Source: Methylobacterium sp. Leaf104
Lineage (GTDB): Bacteria; Pseudomonadota; Alphaproteobacteria; Rhizobiales; Beijerinckiaceae
Length of the DNA: 64,000 bases
Reading direction: 5' to 3'
Assembly (NCBI RefSeq): GCF_001422885.1
Contig: NZ_LMMZ01000002.1
Location: 51,550 to 115,549, forward strand
Part shown: positions 1 through 12,076 of the stretch, one piece after another
Layout of the letters: each line of letters opens with the position of its first letter
How positions within the stretch are numbered: position 1 is the stretch's first letter
Translations under genes and position numbers: made by a program
Notes under the pieces: model-generated
Databases searched by the model: none
Seen by the model: the letters and a program-made list of their open reading frames with translations, nothing else
What the model was told of the DNA's origin: nothing

Positions 1-393
1 GTCGGCCGTGACGGCCTCGAGGTAGGAGGGCCGGCCCTGGCGCTTGAGGTGGGCGACCACGCTCTCGACCTCCGCATCCGAGCAGAACGGCCCGTGCACG
101 CGCGTCGTGCGCCCGCCGCCGGCCATGAACAGCATGTCGCCCTGGCCCAGCAGCTGCTCGGCGCCCATCTCGCCCAGGATCGTGCGGCTGTCGATCTTCG
201 ACGTGACCTGGAAGGAGATCCGGGTCGGGAAGTTGGCCTTGATCGTGCCCGTGATCACGTCGACCGAGGGGCGCTGGGTGGCCATGATCAGGTGGATGCC
301 GGCCGCGCGCGCCATCTGGGCCAGACGCTGGATCGCGCCCTCGATGTCCTTGCCCGCCACCATCATCAGGTCGGCCATCTCGTCGACCACGAT
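1..393 (-). pseudogene. ftsK: displaced C-terminal fragment of the FtsK motor (window-edge partial)
   Basis: Reading from 393 leftward gives [19 protein letters not shown], then the [44 protein letters not shown] and [13 protein letters not shown] blocks of FtsK, running off the window at position 1. It holds Walker B (VVDE) and the RecA-like beta-domain core, so it belongs to the preceding frame. FtsK homologues normally have roughly 14 residues (a P-L-P-Y-I-V-type stretch) between the VYE block and VVDEM; here VYE abuts IVVDEM in a different frame. A small out-of-frame deletion at about 390-396 is the simplest reading. Real mutation and assembly error cannot be told apart from sequence alone. 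Confidence 0.8.
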
Positions 394-2891
394 TCGTAGA
401 CGGCCTGGCCGGTCTCGCGGTTGAAGCCGGTATGGACCTCGCGGGTGATCACCTCGCCCTTGGCCCGGGCCTCCGCCATGCGGGCGTTGTAGCCGTCGAT
501 GTTGCGCACGGCGATCTTGGACATCTTCTTGTAGCGCTCCTCCATCTCGCGCACGGCCCATTTGAGGGCGATGACCGCCTTCTTCGGGTCGATGACAACG
601 GGGGAGAGCAGGTGCGGGATGCCGTCGTAGACGGAGAGCTCTAGCATCTTGGGATCGACCATGATCAGGCGGCACTCCTCCGGCTTCATCCGGTAGAGCA
701 GGCTGAGGATCATGGTGTTGATCGCCACCGACTTGCCCGAGCCCGTGGTGCCGGCCACCAGCAGGTGGGGCATCTTGGCCAGATCCGCGATGATCGGCTC
801 GCCGCCGATGTTCTTGCCGAGGCACAGGGCGAGCTTGTGCTTGCTCATCCCGAAATCGGCCGAGGCGAGGAGCTCGCGCAGGTAGACGGTCTCGCGGGTG
901 TCGTTGGGCAGCTCGATGCCGATGACGTTGCGGCCCGGGACCACGGCGACGCGGGCCGAGACCGCCGACATCGAGCGGGCGATGTCGTCCGAGAGCGAGA
1001 TCACGCGGCTCGACTTGGTACCGGGCGCCGGCTCGAGCTCGTAGAGGGTGACGACCGGGCCGGGGCGCACCGCCAGGATGTCGCCGCGCACGCCGAAATC
1101 CTGGACCGTCTGCTGGAGGTTGAGGGCGTTCTGCTCCAGCACGTCGGCATCGACCTCCTCCGTGTCGTTCGGGGGCGGCTCGGCCAGGAGGTCGAGGGCG
1201 GGGTGCTCGTAGTCGGCGTTCTCCACGAAGGACATCGGCACGTGCCGGCCGGCGGGGATGAGGAGCGGGCGCTCGGGCAGGATCGCGCGCGGCATGTGGA
1301 CGGCCGGAGCCTCCGGCACCGCGGCCGCCTCCGCCTCGGCGACGGGCGCCTCGACCGGGACCGGCGCGTCGACCGGACCGGTCGAGGCGACGGACGCGGA
1401 CGGCTCGGCCTCCTCGGGGGCGGACAGGCCCTTGGGGTTGCGCAGCAGCACCGGTCGCGCCGGGATCGGGGTCGGCACGAAGGCGGGCTCGGCCGCCCGG
1501 GGCGCCGGCACGAAGGGGACAGGTGCGACGGGGACCGGCGCGAAGGCCGCGACGGGCACGAACGGCATCGCCTCCGGCAGGGCAGGGGAGGGGGCCGGGA
1601 TCGGAGCGGCGACCACCGGGGCGGCGGGCGGGACCGTGGTCCGGCCCGCGCGGATCGCCGCGCGGGCGGCCATGGCGTGGAGCGGGGCCGGACGGACCGG
1701 CGCGGCCCCCGGAACCGCGTTGTCCTGGCCCTCGACCGGACGCGGCGGGCCGAAGGGCTCGAACCGCACGAGGTGTTCCAGGCGGTAGGCGGCGCGGGCC
1801 GGCGCCTCGACGGCCGCGTCCGCCGGGAGGATGCCGGCCTCGGACGCCACGCTTTCAGGAGCCGCCGGCGCCGGCGCGGGCTCGGCCTGGATCGCCGACC
1901 AGGCGTCGAGCGCGGCGCCGTCGCGCCCGTCGAACCAGGCATGGACCTCGGACCAGTCCGGCACGTCCGACCAGTCGCGGTCGTCGGGGATCACGGCGGT
2001 CTCAGCATGAAGGGTCTCGGCGTGAAGGGTCTCGACCGGAGCGGCCTCCGCCTGAACGGTCTCGGCGTGACCGGTCTCGGGTTCCGGCGCGGGCGCGGCG
2101 GCCTCGGTATCGGGGCGGACCTGGCGCCGGTCGGGGCTGCGGAAGAAGCGCACGCCGGGGGGCGCGACGAAGGGCTGGCGCCAGAGGGGCTCGGGCACCT
2201 GGGCGGCCAGGGCCTCGGCCTCGGCCTGCGCCGCGAGGGCGGCGCGCTCCTGCGCCTCGGCCTCGAAGCGGCGCGCGTCCTGCTCGGCCTGGAGCCGCAG
2301 GGCCTCGGCCTCGGCCTCCGCATGGGCCTGGGCGCGGGCGGCGCGCTCGGCGTCCAGCGCCCGCTGGCGCCGCTCGTGCAGGACCGGATCGGGGGTGCGG
2401 GTGTAGCGCACGGCCGGGCCGGCCGGAGCCGGGGCGGCGTAGGCGGGCGCCTCGCCCGCTTCCGCCATGATCGCGGCCGGACGGCGCGGCGTCCGGATCA
2501 GGACCCGCGGGGCGGGCGAATCGGCCTCCGTCAGGGCGTCGTCGAATCGGGCCGCGGGGGCGGCGCGGCTCGGGATCATGTCGAGGGTGGCGCGGTCGTC
2601 GAAGACCTGGGCGGGCCAGGCCTGGATCGCGGGGGCGGGCCGGAAGGCGAGGCCGACCTCGTTGCGGCCGACCAGGGCCTGCGGGCTCGTCATCCAGCTC
2701 GGGGTCGGGCGGGTGGCCGCCACGGTGTAGTCCTGCCGCTGCGGCGGACCGGCGAGGCGGCGCGAGAGGGTCGCCCGCAGGTTCATCAACCGGTGCGCCA
2801 GGGCGCCGATCGACAGGCCGAGACGGTCGCCGCCGCGAACGGGGCGCGAAGGATCACGATGGGAGTAGGGGAGCCGTCCCGATGCGCGCAT
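366..2891 (-). CDS. ftsK: FtsK/SpoIIIE-type DNA translocase, main part (C-terminus out of frame)
   Basis: FtsK proteins are ring-shaped ATPases that pump chromosomal DNA at the division septum. The 841-residue reading frame has a long Pro/Ala/Glu-rich linker (about residues 100-590), then the FtsK alpha and beta domains, with Walker A GTTGSGKS near residue 716. No hydrophobic segments are visible in the first 100 residues, so the usual four-helix membrane domain is absent; this suggests the soluble second FtsK that many Rhizobiales carry. The frame fails after TGQAVYE (codon ending at 393): it reads SWSTRWPT and stops, while the rest of the motor continues in another frame to position 1. A start at 2786 (MNLRATL) is an alternative. 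Family certain; functionality doubtful. Confidence 0.85.
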   Translation of the reverse strand: MRASGRLPYSHRDPSRPVRGGDRLGLSIGALAHRLMNLRATLSRRLAGPPQRQDYTVAATRPTPSWMTSPQALVGRNEVGLAFRPAPAIQAWPAQVFDDRATLDMIPSRAAPAARFDDALTEADSPAPRVLIRTPRRPAAIMAEAGEAPAYAAPAPAGPAVRYTRTPDPVLHERRQRALDAERAARAQAHAEAEAEALRLQAEQDARRFEAEAQERAALAAQAEAEALAAQVPEPLWRQPFVAPPGVRFFRSPDRRQVRPDTEAAAPAPEPETGHAETVQAEAAPVETLHAETLHAETAVIPDDRDWSDVPDWSEVHAWFDGRDGAALDAWSAIQAEPAPAPAAPESVASEAGILPADAAVEAPARAAYRLEHLVRFEPFGPPRPVEGQDNAVPGAAPVRPAPLHAMAARAAIRAGRTTVPPAAPVVAAPIPAPSPALPEAMPFVPVAAFAPVPVAPVPFVPAPRAAEPAFVPTPIPARPVLLRNPKGLSAPEEAEPSASVASTGPVDAPVPVEAPVAEAEAAAVPEAPAVHMPRAILPERPLLIPAGRHVPMSFVENADYEHPALDLLAEPPPNDTEEVDADVLEQNALNLQQTVQDFGVRGDILAVRPGPVVTLYELEPAPGTKSSRVISLSDDIARSMSAVSARVAVVPGRNVIGIELPNDTRETVYLRELLASADFGMSKHKLALCLGKNIGGEPIIADLAKMPHLLVAGTTGSGKSVAINTMILSLLYRMKPEECRLIMVDPKMLELSVYDGIPHLLSPVVIDPKKAVIALKWAVREMEERYKKMSKIAVRNIDGYNARMAEARAKGEVITREVHTGFNRETGQAVYESWSTRWPT

Positions 2892-3186
2892 GATTGGCCG
2901 GATGTACTCAAAACGGGTCCGCCGCCGGGAGCGGCGCGGTTCAGCGCTGAGTTAGGGGCATCGTCGTTAACAGACGCTTGATCCGACCCCGCGAACGGCG
3001 CGCGATCGCCTTCGCGAAGACCACGGAACCCGTCCTCCGAACCCGAAGCCCCCTCGCCCGGCCCGCTCGGCCGGCCTCCCTGCGGAGCGCCCCGGCACCG
3101 CCCCGGCACGGCGCTTAACCCTTGCGCTGGAGGCGGATGGCGGCAGGGGTTAAGGTGCCGCCGCGACCAGCCCGGAGCCCCGCCCC

Positions 3187-5265
<2,079 letters not shown>

Positions 5266-5331
5266 TCGACACAGTGCTGTCCGATTGCCTGCTTAGGGCG
5301 TAGCTTGGGTGGGCGAATCGGAGATTGACCG

Positions 5332-5559
5332 ATGCAGAATTACAACGTTTTCTGCTTCAGGAGCGTCGAGGGCCTGTGCTGCGCCGTGCCGGAGAGCCGC
5401 GCCGTGCCGCCCTTTCTCGGGAACGGCTGCTGGGCCTTCGGCGGCAAGCTCGCGGCGATCGGCGACGCGCCCGCCGATTTCGACGACCGCGCGGCCGAGA
5501 CCGCCGTGCGCTTCAACGGATTCTACCTGTTCCAGACCATGGACAGCCGCTTTCACTGA
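5332..5559 (+). CDS. small hypothetical protein
   Basis: A 75-residue protein of unknown function, starting at an ATG with GGAG about eight bases upstream. It is Cys- and Phe-rich (four Cys, motif GLCCAVPE near residue 14) with no signal peptide or membrane segment, so it is probably cytosolic. Codon third positions are strongly G/C as in neighbouring genes, which supports real coding. It lies 66 bp after nadE on the same strand and ends directly before a tandem repeat array. I do not recognise the family. Confidence 0.6.
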   Translation: MQNYNVFCFRSVEGLCCAVPESRAVPPFLGNGCWAFGGKLAAIGDAPADFDDRAAETAVRFNGFYLFQTMDSRFH

Positions 5560-5560
5560 G

Positions 5561-5704
5561 GGCTGCGGCGCTTCGCACTGAAGGCCTGCGGCGCTTGGCT
5601 TGGAGACCTGCGGCGCTTGCCATTGAGGCCTGCGGCGCTTGGCTTGGGGCCTGCGGCGCTTGCCATCGAGGCCTGCGGCGCTTGGCTTGGGGCCTGCGGC
5701 GCTT
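5561..5704. repeat. 22-bp imperfect tandem repeat array, seven units
   Basis: Seven copies of the core CTGCGGCGCTT start at 5563, 5586, 5608, 5630, 5651, 5673 and 5694, spaced 21-23 bp. The bases between cores alternate between a GGCTTGGxx type and a GCCATxGAG type, so the later units form a higher-order period of about 43 bp. The array starts right after a stop codon. Reading frames through it exist, but I take them as incidental. Confidence 0.85.
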
Positions 5705-5789
5705 GCCCGCTCGCGCATCGCGGCGAACATTCCTTAAGGGGCGCCGTGCCAGGGTGCGCCGCGTGGGACGCGGAGTCGGAGACCGACCC

Positions 5790-6218
5790 ATGGTGGAGCA
5801 TCACGGCATGTCGGAGCATCGCAGGGAATCGCGCCTGAGAACCTTCCTCAAGGGGCGGATCGTCTTCAACAAGGGTGCCTCGAGCATGGACTGCCTAGTG
5901 CGGGACCTGTCCCCGTCCGGCGCCCGGCTCGCCCTGAGCGAGACCTCGACGCTGCCCGAGAGCTTCGACCTCTACATCCCGCAGAAGGACCGGACCTACC
6001 GGGCCACCCTGTGCTGGCGCCGGGCCGACGGCATCGGCATCACCTTCGTGGACGAGGCCGCGCCGGCGCCCGTCCCCGTGCCCACGGCGGCTCCGCCGGC
6101 CCCGGCCGACGATGCCGCCGCGATGCTCGCCCTGGTGCGCCGGATCGGCGAACTCGAGGCCGAGAACGCCGCCTTGCGCCGGCTCCTCGCCAGCCCGCCG
6201 GTGAGCGGCGCCGCCTGA
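5790..6218 (+). CDS. PilZ-domain protein
   Basis: A 142-residue cytosolic protein with a PilZ fold, a family that typically binds cyclic di-GMP. The N-terminal RRESR matches the arginine-rich switch motif (RxxxR), followed by a PilZ core including DLSPSGARLAL and a C-terminal strand WRRADGIGITFVD. Residues about 90-142 are a Pro/Ala linker and a short helix (IGELEAENAALRRLL) that looks like a coiled-coil tail. Two ATGs are possible, 5790 and 5808, and each has a GGAG-type ribosome site at good spacing; family members often begin at the MSEHRRE of the second. It converges with the HIT gene, one base apart. Confidence 0.85.
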   Translation: MVEHHGMSEHRRESRLRTFLKGRIVFNKGASSMDCLVRDLSPSGARLALSETSTLPESFDLYIPQKDRTYRATLCWRRADGIGITFVDEAAPAPVPVPTAAPPAPADDAAAMLALVRRIGELEAENAALRRLLASPPVSGAA

Positions 6219-6219
6219 C

Positions 6220-6708
6220 TCAGCCGGCCGCGAGGGCCGCCCGGATGCGCGCGGCGTGCTCCGCCAGGACCGCCCGGTCCGCCATGCCGCCGGTGTGGCG
6301 CCGAAGCGGCACGCCCTCGAAGCGAGGCACGATGTGGACGTGGAGATGGAACACCGTCTGCCCGCCCGCCGGCTCGTTGTACTGGAACACCGTGAGGCCC
6401 TCGGCCGCGAAGGCGGCCTTCACCGCCCGGGCGACGCGCTGCACCGTCCGCGCCAGCGCCGCGAGGGCGTCCGGGTCGGCGTCGAGGAGGCCCCGCGCCG
6501 GGGCCTTGGGGATCACCAGGGTGTGGCCGTCCCCCTGGGGCATCACGTCCATGAAGGCGAGGGTGTCGGCATCCTCGTAGACCCGCTCGGCCGGGATCTC
6601 CCCGCGCAGGATCTTCGCGAAGATGTTGTCGGGATCGTAGGCGGGCGTTGGGCGCGTCTCGGTCAAGGCAGCCGGCTCCGGTTCTGGCGCGTGCGTTCCG
6701 GCGCGCAC
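6220..6708 (-). CDS. HIT-family nucleotide hydrolase/transferase
   Basis: Histidine-triad proteins hydrolyse or transfer nucleotidyl groups, for example from AMP-amidates. The triad is visible as HLHVHIVPR near the C-terminus, after the typical N-terminal block DNIFAKILRGEIPAE and VIPKAPARGL. The upstream GTG at 6708 gives 162 residues; the TTG at 6666 would give a protein starting TETRPTPAYDPDNIF, closer to the family's usual start, so the first 14 residues may not be translated. It lies back to back with the CDF exporter gene on the other strand. Confidence 0.93.
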   Translation of the reverse strand: MRAGTHAPEPEPAALTETRPTPAYDPDNIFAKILRGEIPAERVYEDADTLAFMDVMPQGDGHTLVIPKAPARGLLDADPDALAALARTVQRVARAVKAAFAAEGLTVFQYNEPAGGQTVFHLHVHIVPRFEGVPLRRHTGGMADRAVLAEHAARIRAALAAG

Positions 6709-6950
6709 GATGCACAGGGCAACGCGCCGCGTCCACCTCGGGCGGGGTCGATCCGGCCCCGTGCCGGGCGCCGCACGAACGCGGCGCCGGAATCATCCGG
6801 AGGCGGCGAACCTTCCGGGGCCTCCGCGCGTTGCCTGCGCTTTGCCCCCCAATGGCGACGCTTGACCCGCGACGCTTGGCCGGACGCGCGGCCGGAGGCG
6901 CGCCCGCCGGGACCGCGCACCCGCCCCAGAGCCCGAGAGACCCGTCCCGC

Positions 6951-7934
6951 ATGGCCCACGAGAGCACCAGCGCCATCTACACCGCGGCCGGGGCCAACCT
7001 CGCCATCGCGGCGGCCAAGTTCGTCGGGGCCTTCCTCACCGGCAGTTCGGCGATGCTGGCCGAGGGCGTCCACTCGGTGGTCGACACCACCAACCAGATC
7101 CTGCTCCTCGTCGGCATGAAGCGGTCCCAGCGGCCCGCCACCGCGACGCACCCGTTCGGCTACGGCCGCGAGATCTACTTCTACGCCTTCATCGTCGCGC
7201 TGTTCATCTTCCTCGGCGGCGGCGCCTTCGCGGTCTACGAGGGCATCCACAAGCTCCAGCACCCGGAACCCTCGGCGGACGCCGTGGTCTGGGGCTATCC
7301 CGTCTCCGGCTTCTGGGTGAACGTCGCCATCCTGGGCTTCTCGGTGATGGCCGAGGGCTATTCCTGCTTCGTGGCCCTGCGGGCGTTCTGGGCCGAGAAG
7401 GGCAGCCGTCCGCCGCTCGCCGCCATCCGGCGCAGCAAGGACCCGTCCCTGTTCACGGTGCTGGCCGAGGACGTCGCCGCCCTGATGGGCCTCGTGGTGG
7501 CGCTCGCCGGCGTGATCCTGGCCCGGGTCCTCGACATGCCCGCCCTCGACGGCTGGTCCTCCATCGGCATCGGCCTGATCCTGATCGGGATGGCGGCGTT
7601 CCTGATGGTCGAGACCCATGGCCTGCTCATCGGCGAGGCCGCCGATCCCGAACTCGTCGCGGCGATCCGCGCGGTGGTGCGCGACGAGGCGGGGGTGCAC
7701 CACGTCAACACCGTGCTGACCCAGCACCTCGGCCCCTCCGACGTCCTCGTCAACGTCAGCCTCGACATGGACGACGATCTCAGCGCCGGCCAGATCGAGG
7801 CCATGGTCGCCCGGGTCGAGGCCCGGCTGAAGGCCCGCAGCCCCGACGTGACGCGGGTGTTCATCGAGGTCCAGGCCCGCGCTGCCTCGGCCCCCGACGC
7901 GCTGGGCGCCGCGCCGGCCTCCGCCAACGCCTGA
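6951..7934 (+). CDS. CDF-family cation efflux protein
   Basis: Inner-membrane cation diffusion facilitator, probably a divalent metal:proton antiporter. The 327-residue protein begins MAHESTSAIYTAAGANLAIA and has about six membrane helices. The metal site pairs of the family are visible: HSVVD in the second helix region and AEDVAAL in the fifth. A C-terminal cytosolic ferredoxin-like domain follows (about 240-310). ATG 6951 was chosen because the family starts here; longer in-frame extension is Arg/Pro-rich read-through. The metal cannot be named from sequence. Confidence 0.9.
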   Translation: MAHESTSAIYTAAGANLAIAAAKFVGAFLTGSSAMLAEGVHSVVDTTNQILLLVGMKRSQRPATATHPFGYGREIYFYAFIVALFIFLGGGAFAVYEGIHKLQHPEPSADAVVWGYPVSGFWVNVAILGFSVMAEGYSCFVALRAFWAEKGSRPPLAAIRRSKDPSLFTVLAEDVAALMGLVVALAGVILARVLDMPALDGWSSIGIGLILIGMAAFLMVETHGLLIGEAADPELVAAIRAVVRDEAGVHHVNTVLTQHLGPSDVLVNVSLDMDDDLSAGQIEAMVARVEARLKARSPDVTRVFIEVQARAASAPDALGAAPASANA

Positions 7935-7942
7935 GGGGTTCG

Positions 7943-9964
7943 TTACCCGCCGCCCGGCCGGGCATCCGCGATCATCGCGCGGATCTGCGCGGCGATGGTC
8001 TCGATCGGGAACGGCTTCGTCACCACCGCCATACCGGGGCCGAGCAGACCGTGGTTGAGGACGGCGTTCTCGGCGTATCCGGTGATGAACAGCACCTTCA
8101 GGTCCGGGCGCAGCGCGCGGGCGGCATCCGCCATCTGGCGGCCGTTCATGCCGCCGGGCAGGCCGACATCGGTCACGAGGAGGTCGATGCGCACGTCCGA
8201 CTGCAGCACCTTGAGGCCGGCCGCGCTGTCGCCGGCCTCGATGGCGGTGCAGCCGAGGTCCCCCAGGATGTCGTGCACCAGCATCCGCACCGTGGGCTCG
8301 TCGTCCACGATCAGAACCGTCCGGCCCTGCGCCGCGCGGGTCAGGGTCGCGGCGTCCGCGGCCGCCTCCTCGTCCGCGGCCGCGCCGTGGTGGCGGGGCA
8401 GGTAGAGGCAGACCGCGGTGCCCTGGCCCGGCGTGGAATGGATGCGGACCTGCCCGCCCGACTGCTTGGCGAAGCCGTAGATCATCGACAGGCCGAGGCC
8501 CGTGCCCTCGCCGAGCGGCTTCGTGGTGAAGAAGGGCTCGAACGCCCGCGCGACCACCTCCGGCGGCATGCCGGTGCCGGTGTCGGTCACGCACAGCGAC
8601 AGGTACGGCCCCTCCGGCATGTCGCGCTCGCGGGCCGCACGGGCGTCGAGCCACGCATTGGCGGTCTCGATCGTGATGCGTCCGCCTTCCGGCATGGCGT
8701 CGCGGGCGTTGATGCAGAGATTGAGGAGGGCGTTCTCCAGCTGGGAGACGTCCACCAGGGCGGTCCAGAGGCCGGCGGCGCCGACGACCTCGATTTGGAT
8801 GCCCGGTCCGACCGCGCGCTGGATCATCTCGTGCATCCCCGCCACCAGGCGGTTCACGTCGGTGGGCCGGGGATCCAGGGTCTGGCGGCGCGAGAAGGCG
8901 AGGAGGCGGTGGGTCAGGGCCGCGGCCCGGCGCGCCGCCCCCTGGGCCGCCGCCATGTAGCGCTCGACGTCGCCGAGGCGGCCCTGCCGCATGCGGTTCT
9001 GCATCATCTCCAGGGAGCCGGCGATGCCCGCGAGGAGGTTGTTGAAGTCGTGGGCGAGGCCGCCGGTGAGCTGGCCCACCGCCTCCATCTTCTGCGCCTG
9101 GCGCAGGGCCTCGGCCTGCTCGCGCTCGAGGGTCGTGTGGCGTCCGGAGGCGTAGATCCGGCCCGCCTCGAAGGCGGCCGTCCAGGCGAACCAGCGATAC
9201 GTGCCGTCCCGGTGCCGGAAGCGGGATTCGTGCGGCGCGGTCAGGGGCTCGCTCAGGATCCCGGCGAAGGCGGCCAGGGTCGCCTCCAGGTCGTCCGGAT
9301 GCGTGTAGTCGACGACCGAGGTGCCCAGGAGTTCGTCGGCGCGCCAGCCGAGCAGCTTGGTCCGGGTCGGGTTGACGCTCTCCAGGATGCCGTCCGGCAG
9401 GGCGACGGCGAGCAGTTCCTGCGACAGGCGCCAGGCCCGGTCGCGCTCGGCCGTCTGCGCGGCCACCCGCGCCTCCAGGGTGAGGTTGAGTGCCTGGAGC
9501 GCCGCCGTCGCCGCGTCCGCCGCGCGCCGGGCCTCGATGAGCTCCCGCTCGTAATGCCGCCGGTCGGACGCGTTGAACACGGTGATGCGGATGAACCGCA
9601 CGGCCCCGGCCTCGTCCCGGCGGACGACCGCGTTGACGAGGACCGGCAGCGTCGTCCCGTCGGCGCGCACGAGGTCGAAGGTGACCGCGTGGAAGAAGCC
9701 CTGCATCCGCAGCAGGGGCGCGAAGTGGGTCTCGTAGTAGATCTTGCCGGCGATGTTCAGGAGGTCGAGGAACCGGCGCCCGACGAGCTGTCCGGCCGCG
9801 TGGCCCGTCCAGGCCGCGAGGGTCCGGTTGACCCGGGTCAGGCGCCCGCTCGGCAGGGCGGAGGCGTAGCCGCAGGGGGCGTTCTCGAAGAGGTCCTCGA
9901 GGTCGTCGGCCTCCGCGGCCGGTGCGCCCCCTTCCGGGGGGCCGGGGGTCAACGGGTCCGCCAC
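7943..9964 (-). CDS. PAS/PAS hybrid sensor histidine kinase with receiver domain
   Basis: A 673-residue soluble sensor kinase without membrane segments. In order: an N-terminal PAS domain (about 20-135, with the block [25 protein letters not shown]), a coiled coil (140-180), a second PAS (185-285), HisKA with phospho-acceptor H305 in GLAHDFNN, a HATPase_c domain ([31 protein letters not shown]) and a C-terminal receiver with [12 protein letters not shown]. It starts 24 bp after the stop of an RsbQ-type hydrolase gene, so the two are very likely co-transcribed. In Bacillus RsbQ activates a PAS-containing phosphatase, RsbP; here the PAS partner would be a kinase. That partnership is inferred. 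Confidence 0.92.
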   Translation of the reverse strand: MADPLTPGPPEGGAPAAEADDLEDLFENAPCGYASALPSGRLTRVNRTLAAWTGHAAGQLVGRRFLDLLNIAGKIYYETHFAPLLRMQGFFHAVTFDLVRADGTTLPVLVNAVVRRDEAGAVRFIRITVFNASDRRHYERELIEARRAADAATAALQALNLTLEARVAAQTAERDRAWRLSQELLAVALPDGILESVNPTRTKLLGWRADELLGTSVVDYTHPDDLEATLAAFAGILSEPLTAPHESRFRHRDGTYRWFAWTAAFEAGRIYASGRHTTLEREQAEALRQAQKMEAVGQLTGGLAHDFNNLLAGIAGSLEMMQNRMRQGRLGDVERYMAAAQGAARRAAALTHRLLAFSRRQTLDPRPTDVNRLVAGMHEMIQRAVGPGIQIEVVGAAGLWTALVDVSQLENALLNLCINARDAMPEGGRITIETANAWLDARAARERDMPEGPYLSLCVTDTGTGMPPEVVARAFEPFFTTKPLGEGTGLGLSMIYGFAKQSGGQVRIHSTPGQGTAVCLYLPRHHGAAADEEAAADAATLTRAAQGRTVLIVDDEPTVRMLVHDILGDLGCTAIEAGDSAAGLKVLQSDVRIDLLVTDVGLPGGMNGRQMADAARALRPDLKVLFITGYAENAVLNHGLLGPGMAVVTKPFPIETIAAQIRAMIADARPGGG

Positions 9965-9988
9965 GCCGTCCTCACGCAGATACTCCGC

Positions 9989-10777
9989 TCACAGGAAGGC
10001 CTCGATCGCCGCGACCGTCGCCTCGGGGGCGCTCAGGTTCGGGCAATGCCCGGTGGCGTCGAGGAGGACGAGGGCGCTGTCCCGCAGGTGCCGGTGCACG
10101 TATTCGCCGACCTCCCGGGGCGCGAGCACGTCCTCGGCGCACTGGATCACCAGGCAGCGCGCCGTCACGTCCGCGAGGTCGGCCCGGTTGTCGGACAGGA
10201 AGGTGGTCCGGGCGAAGCGGCGGGCGATGTCGGGGTCGGTGCGGCAGAAGCTGTTGACGAGTTCGCCACCGAGCTCCGGGCGATCGGGATTGCCCATGAT
10301 CACCGGCGCCATGGCCTGCGACCAGCCCATGTGGTTGCTGTCGAGGAAGTCGAGGAGTTCCTCGACCTGCGCCCGGCTGAAGCCGCCGACGTAGTCGCCC
10401 TCGTCGATGTAGCGCGGCGAGGGGCAGACCAGGACGAGGCGGTCGAACAGCTCCGGCGCGCGCTTGGCCGCGAGGATGCCCACCATGGCGCTCACCGAGT
10501 GGCCCACGAAGACGCCGCCGGTGACGCCGAGCGCCCGGGCCAGGGTGACGACGTCGTCGGCGTAGCCGTCGAGGCTGGCGTACCGGTCGGGATCATAGGC
10601 CGCGAGGTCGGAGCCGCCGGCGCCGACATGGTCGAACAGGATCGTGCGGAAGCGGTCCGCGAAGGCGGGCGCCACGGCGCGCCACATGTTCTGGTCGCAC
10701 CCGAAGCCGTGGGCGAAGACCATGGCGGTCTCGCCGGTCCCCGCCTGCTTCACGTTGTGCCGCCCGATGATCGACAA
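9989..10777 (-). CDS. RsbQ/KAI2-type alpha/beta hydrolase
   Basis: A 262-residue cytosolic alpha/beta hydrolase closely resembling Bacillus subtilis RsbQ and the plant receptors KAI2/D14. The nucleophile elbow is VGHSVSAMVG (S94), with D216 in CAEDVLAP and H244 in ATGHCPNLS completing the triad; the RsbQ blocks CPSPRYI, YVGGFS and FCRTDPDIARRFA are also present. The TTG start at 10777 is preceded by GGAGGAG at eight bases, a near-perfect ribosome site that decides the start. In RsbQ the hydrolase serves a partner PAS protein in energy-stress sensing. The downstream neighbour is a PAS kinase, so it is likely a signal-perception partner rather than a metabolic enzyme. Confidence 0.9.
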   Translation of the reverse strand: MSIIGRHNVKQAGTGETAMVFAHGFGCDQNMWRAVAPAFADRFRTILFDHVGAGGSDLAAYDPDRYASLDGYADDVVTLARALGVTGGVFVGHSVSAMVGILAAKRAPELFDRLVLVCPSPRYIDEGDYVGGFSRAQVEELLDFLDSNHMGWSQAMAPVIMGNPDRPELGGELVNSFCRTDPDIARRFARTTFLSDNRADLADVTARCLVIQCAEDVLAPREVGEYVHRHLRDSALVLLDATGHCPNLSAPEATVAAIEAFL

Positions 10778-10848
10778 GCCCCGACTCCTCCCGCCGCCCC
10801 ACCCCGTAGCACGCCACGCGCCACGATGCGCGCGGCCGGTGCCGCACC

Positions 10849-12054
10849 TCAGGGGAACCGGCGCGTGACGGAGCGCGCCCGTTCGAGGACGCGCCAGAAG
10901 GGCGAGGCTCTGACGGGGAAGGCGGGCGGCGCGGCGGGCGGCGGCACGGGGCCCTCGTGCAGCGCGCCACCCCAGGAGTAGAAACGGTCCGTGTCCGTTC
11001 CGATCATCCCCAGCCCGACGGGCGCCCGCTCGGCGGCGGGGCGGAAGCGGCCCGAGGCCCAGACCCGCTGCCAGCGGTTGCGGATCGTCAGGTCGGCATC
11101 TTGGTGGCCCGCGATGTCGTTGCCAGCCGCCGCGAGGATGCGGGTGGCCGCGCAGCCGTCCGGGATCCAGACCCAGGCGGCGAAGGTGTAGAGCTTCGTG
11201 CCCTCGAAGGCGGCCGGGTCGACGCCCCTCGTGAAGGCGGTCAGCAGGGGTGCGCGATCCTTCCCCTGGTGCCGGCGGATCCTGTCCGGGAACGAGACCG
11301 GGGTCGCCCGGCCCTCGTAGAGGTCCGCTTCCCGAAGACCGTGCCGGGCCGCATAGGCGCTGTCGCAGACCCGCACCCACGGTTCGAGATCGACCGCATA
11401 GGCGCGCTCCCGGGGGGCGAAGCGCCGGACGGCCCCCTCCAGCAGCTGCTCGGACAGTCGTCGCACGGGCGTGGGCTGCCAGTCGGGGCCGTGCTCCACG
11501 ACGCGCAGGACGGTCGACGGCCCGTGCGCCCAGATGGCCTCCGTGAGCTCCGCGAACGTCGCCTCCGAATCCTCGGGGCCGAACTTCCGCACGAGGATCT
11601 TCGCGCCGCTGGCCAGTTCGGACAGCATCCGGGTCCGTAGATGGGCGACGCGCCCGTACTCCTTCTCCAGCAGGATCTCCGGATCGATCGCACCGACCGC
11701 GTAACCGGTGTTGTTCCAGATCGCGTATCGCCGGCTGGCGCAATAGTAGTGCCCCTCCGGGGTTTCGGAGACATGCAGGTCCCCGGGCGACCCGTAGGCC
11801 TCGAAGTTCGTCCGGAGCCCGTGGATCAGGGACTCGATCGGCGTGTAGGCGAACCGCAGAAGGCCGGACGGCTCCGCCCCGCTGTAGCGCTGCACGAACC
11901 CGAACTCGCAGTTCACCCCGAGACTGCGGAACTCGCCCAGCCGTTCGACCAGGTCGGGGATCGGACCGGCTCCGGCATCTGTGGCCCTGCGCGCTGCCGA
12001 CATGGCTTGCTTCACCCAATCTGTCCCGGCCGCCCGTGGCGGCGGAAGGGTCAC
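10849..12054 (-). CDS. conserved hypothetical protein with LGVNCEFGFVQR motif
   Basis: A 401-residue protein of unknown function. Near residue 45 it carries LGVNCEFGFVQRYSGAEP followed by GLLRFAYTP, a pattern I associate loosely with papain-like proteins found near glycan genes; a catalytic role is not demonstrated. The C-terminal half (about 230-370) looks like a separate beta-rich domain (AAWVWIPDGC, RNRWQRVWASGRF). No signal peptide. The GTG at 12054 gives the full frame; an ATG at 12003 is possible. It follows another hypothetical gene by 22 bp and precedes rsbQ by 71 bp, all leftward. Confidence 0.7.
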   Translation of the reverse strand: MTLPPPRAAGTDWVKQAMSAARRATDAGAGPIPDLVERLGEFRSLGVNCEFGFVQRYSGAEPSGLLRFAYTPIESLIHGLRTNFEAYGSPGDLHVSETPEGHYYCASRRYAIWNNTGYAVGAIDPEILLEKEYGRVAHLRTRMLSELASGAKILVRKFGPEDSEATFAELTEAIWAHGPSTVLRVVEHGPDWQPTPVRRLSEQLLEGAVRRFAPRERAYAVDLEPWVRVCDSAYAARHGLREADLYEGRATPVSFPDRIRRHQGKDRAPLLTAFTRGVDPAAFEGTKLYTFAAWVWIPDGCAATRILAAAGNDIAGHQDADLTIRNRWQRVWASGRFRPAAERAPVGLGMIGTDTDRFYSWGGALHEGPVPPPAAPPAFPVRASPFWRVLERARSVTRRFP

Positions 12055-12076
12055 GAAAGGTCCCGACGAGACGGCG

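Noticed and set aside
5561..5704. Repeat array as a CRISPR
   Set aside because: Core repeats are 11 bp with 21-23-bp period and the intervening sequences alternate between two types instead of being unique spacers; no cas genes are near.
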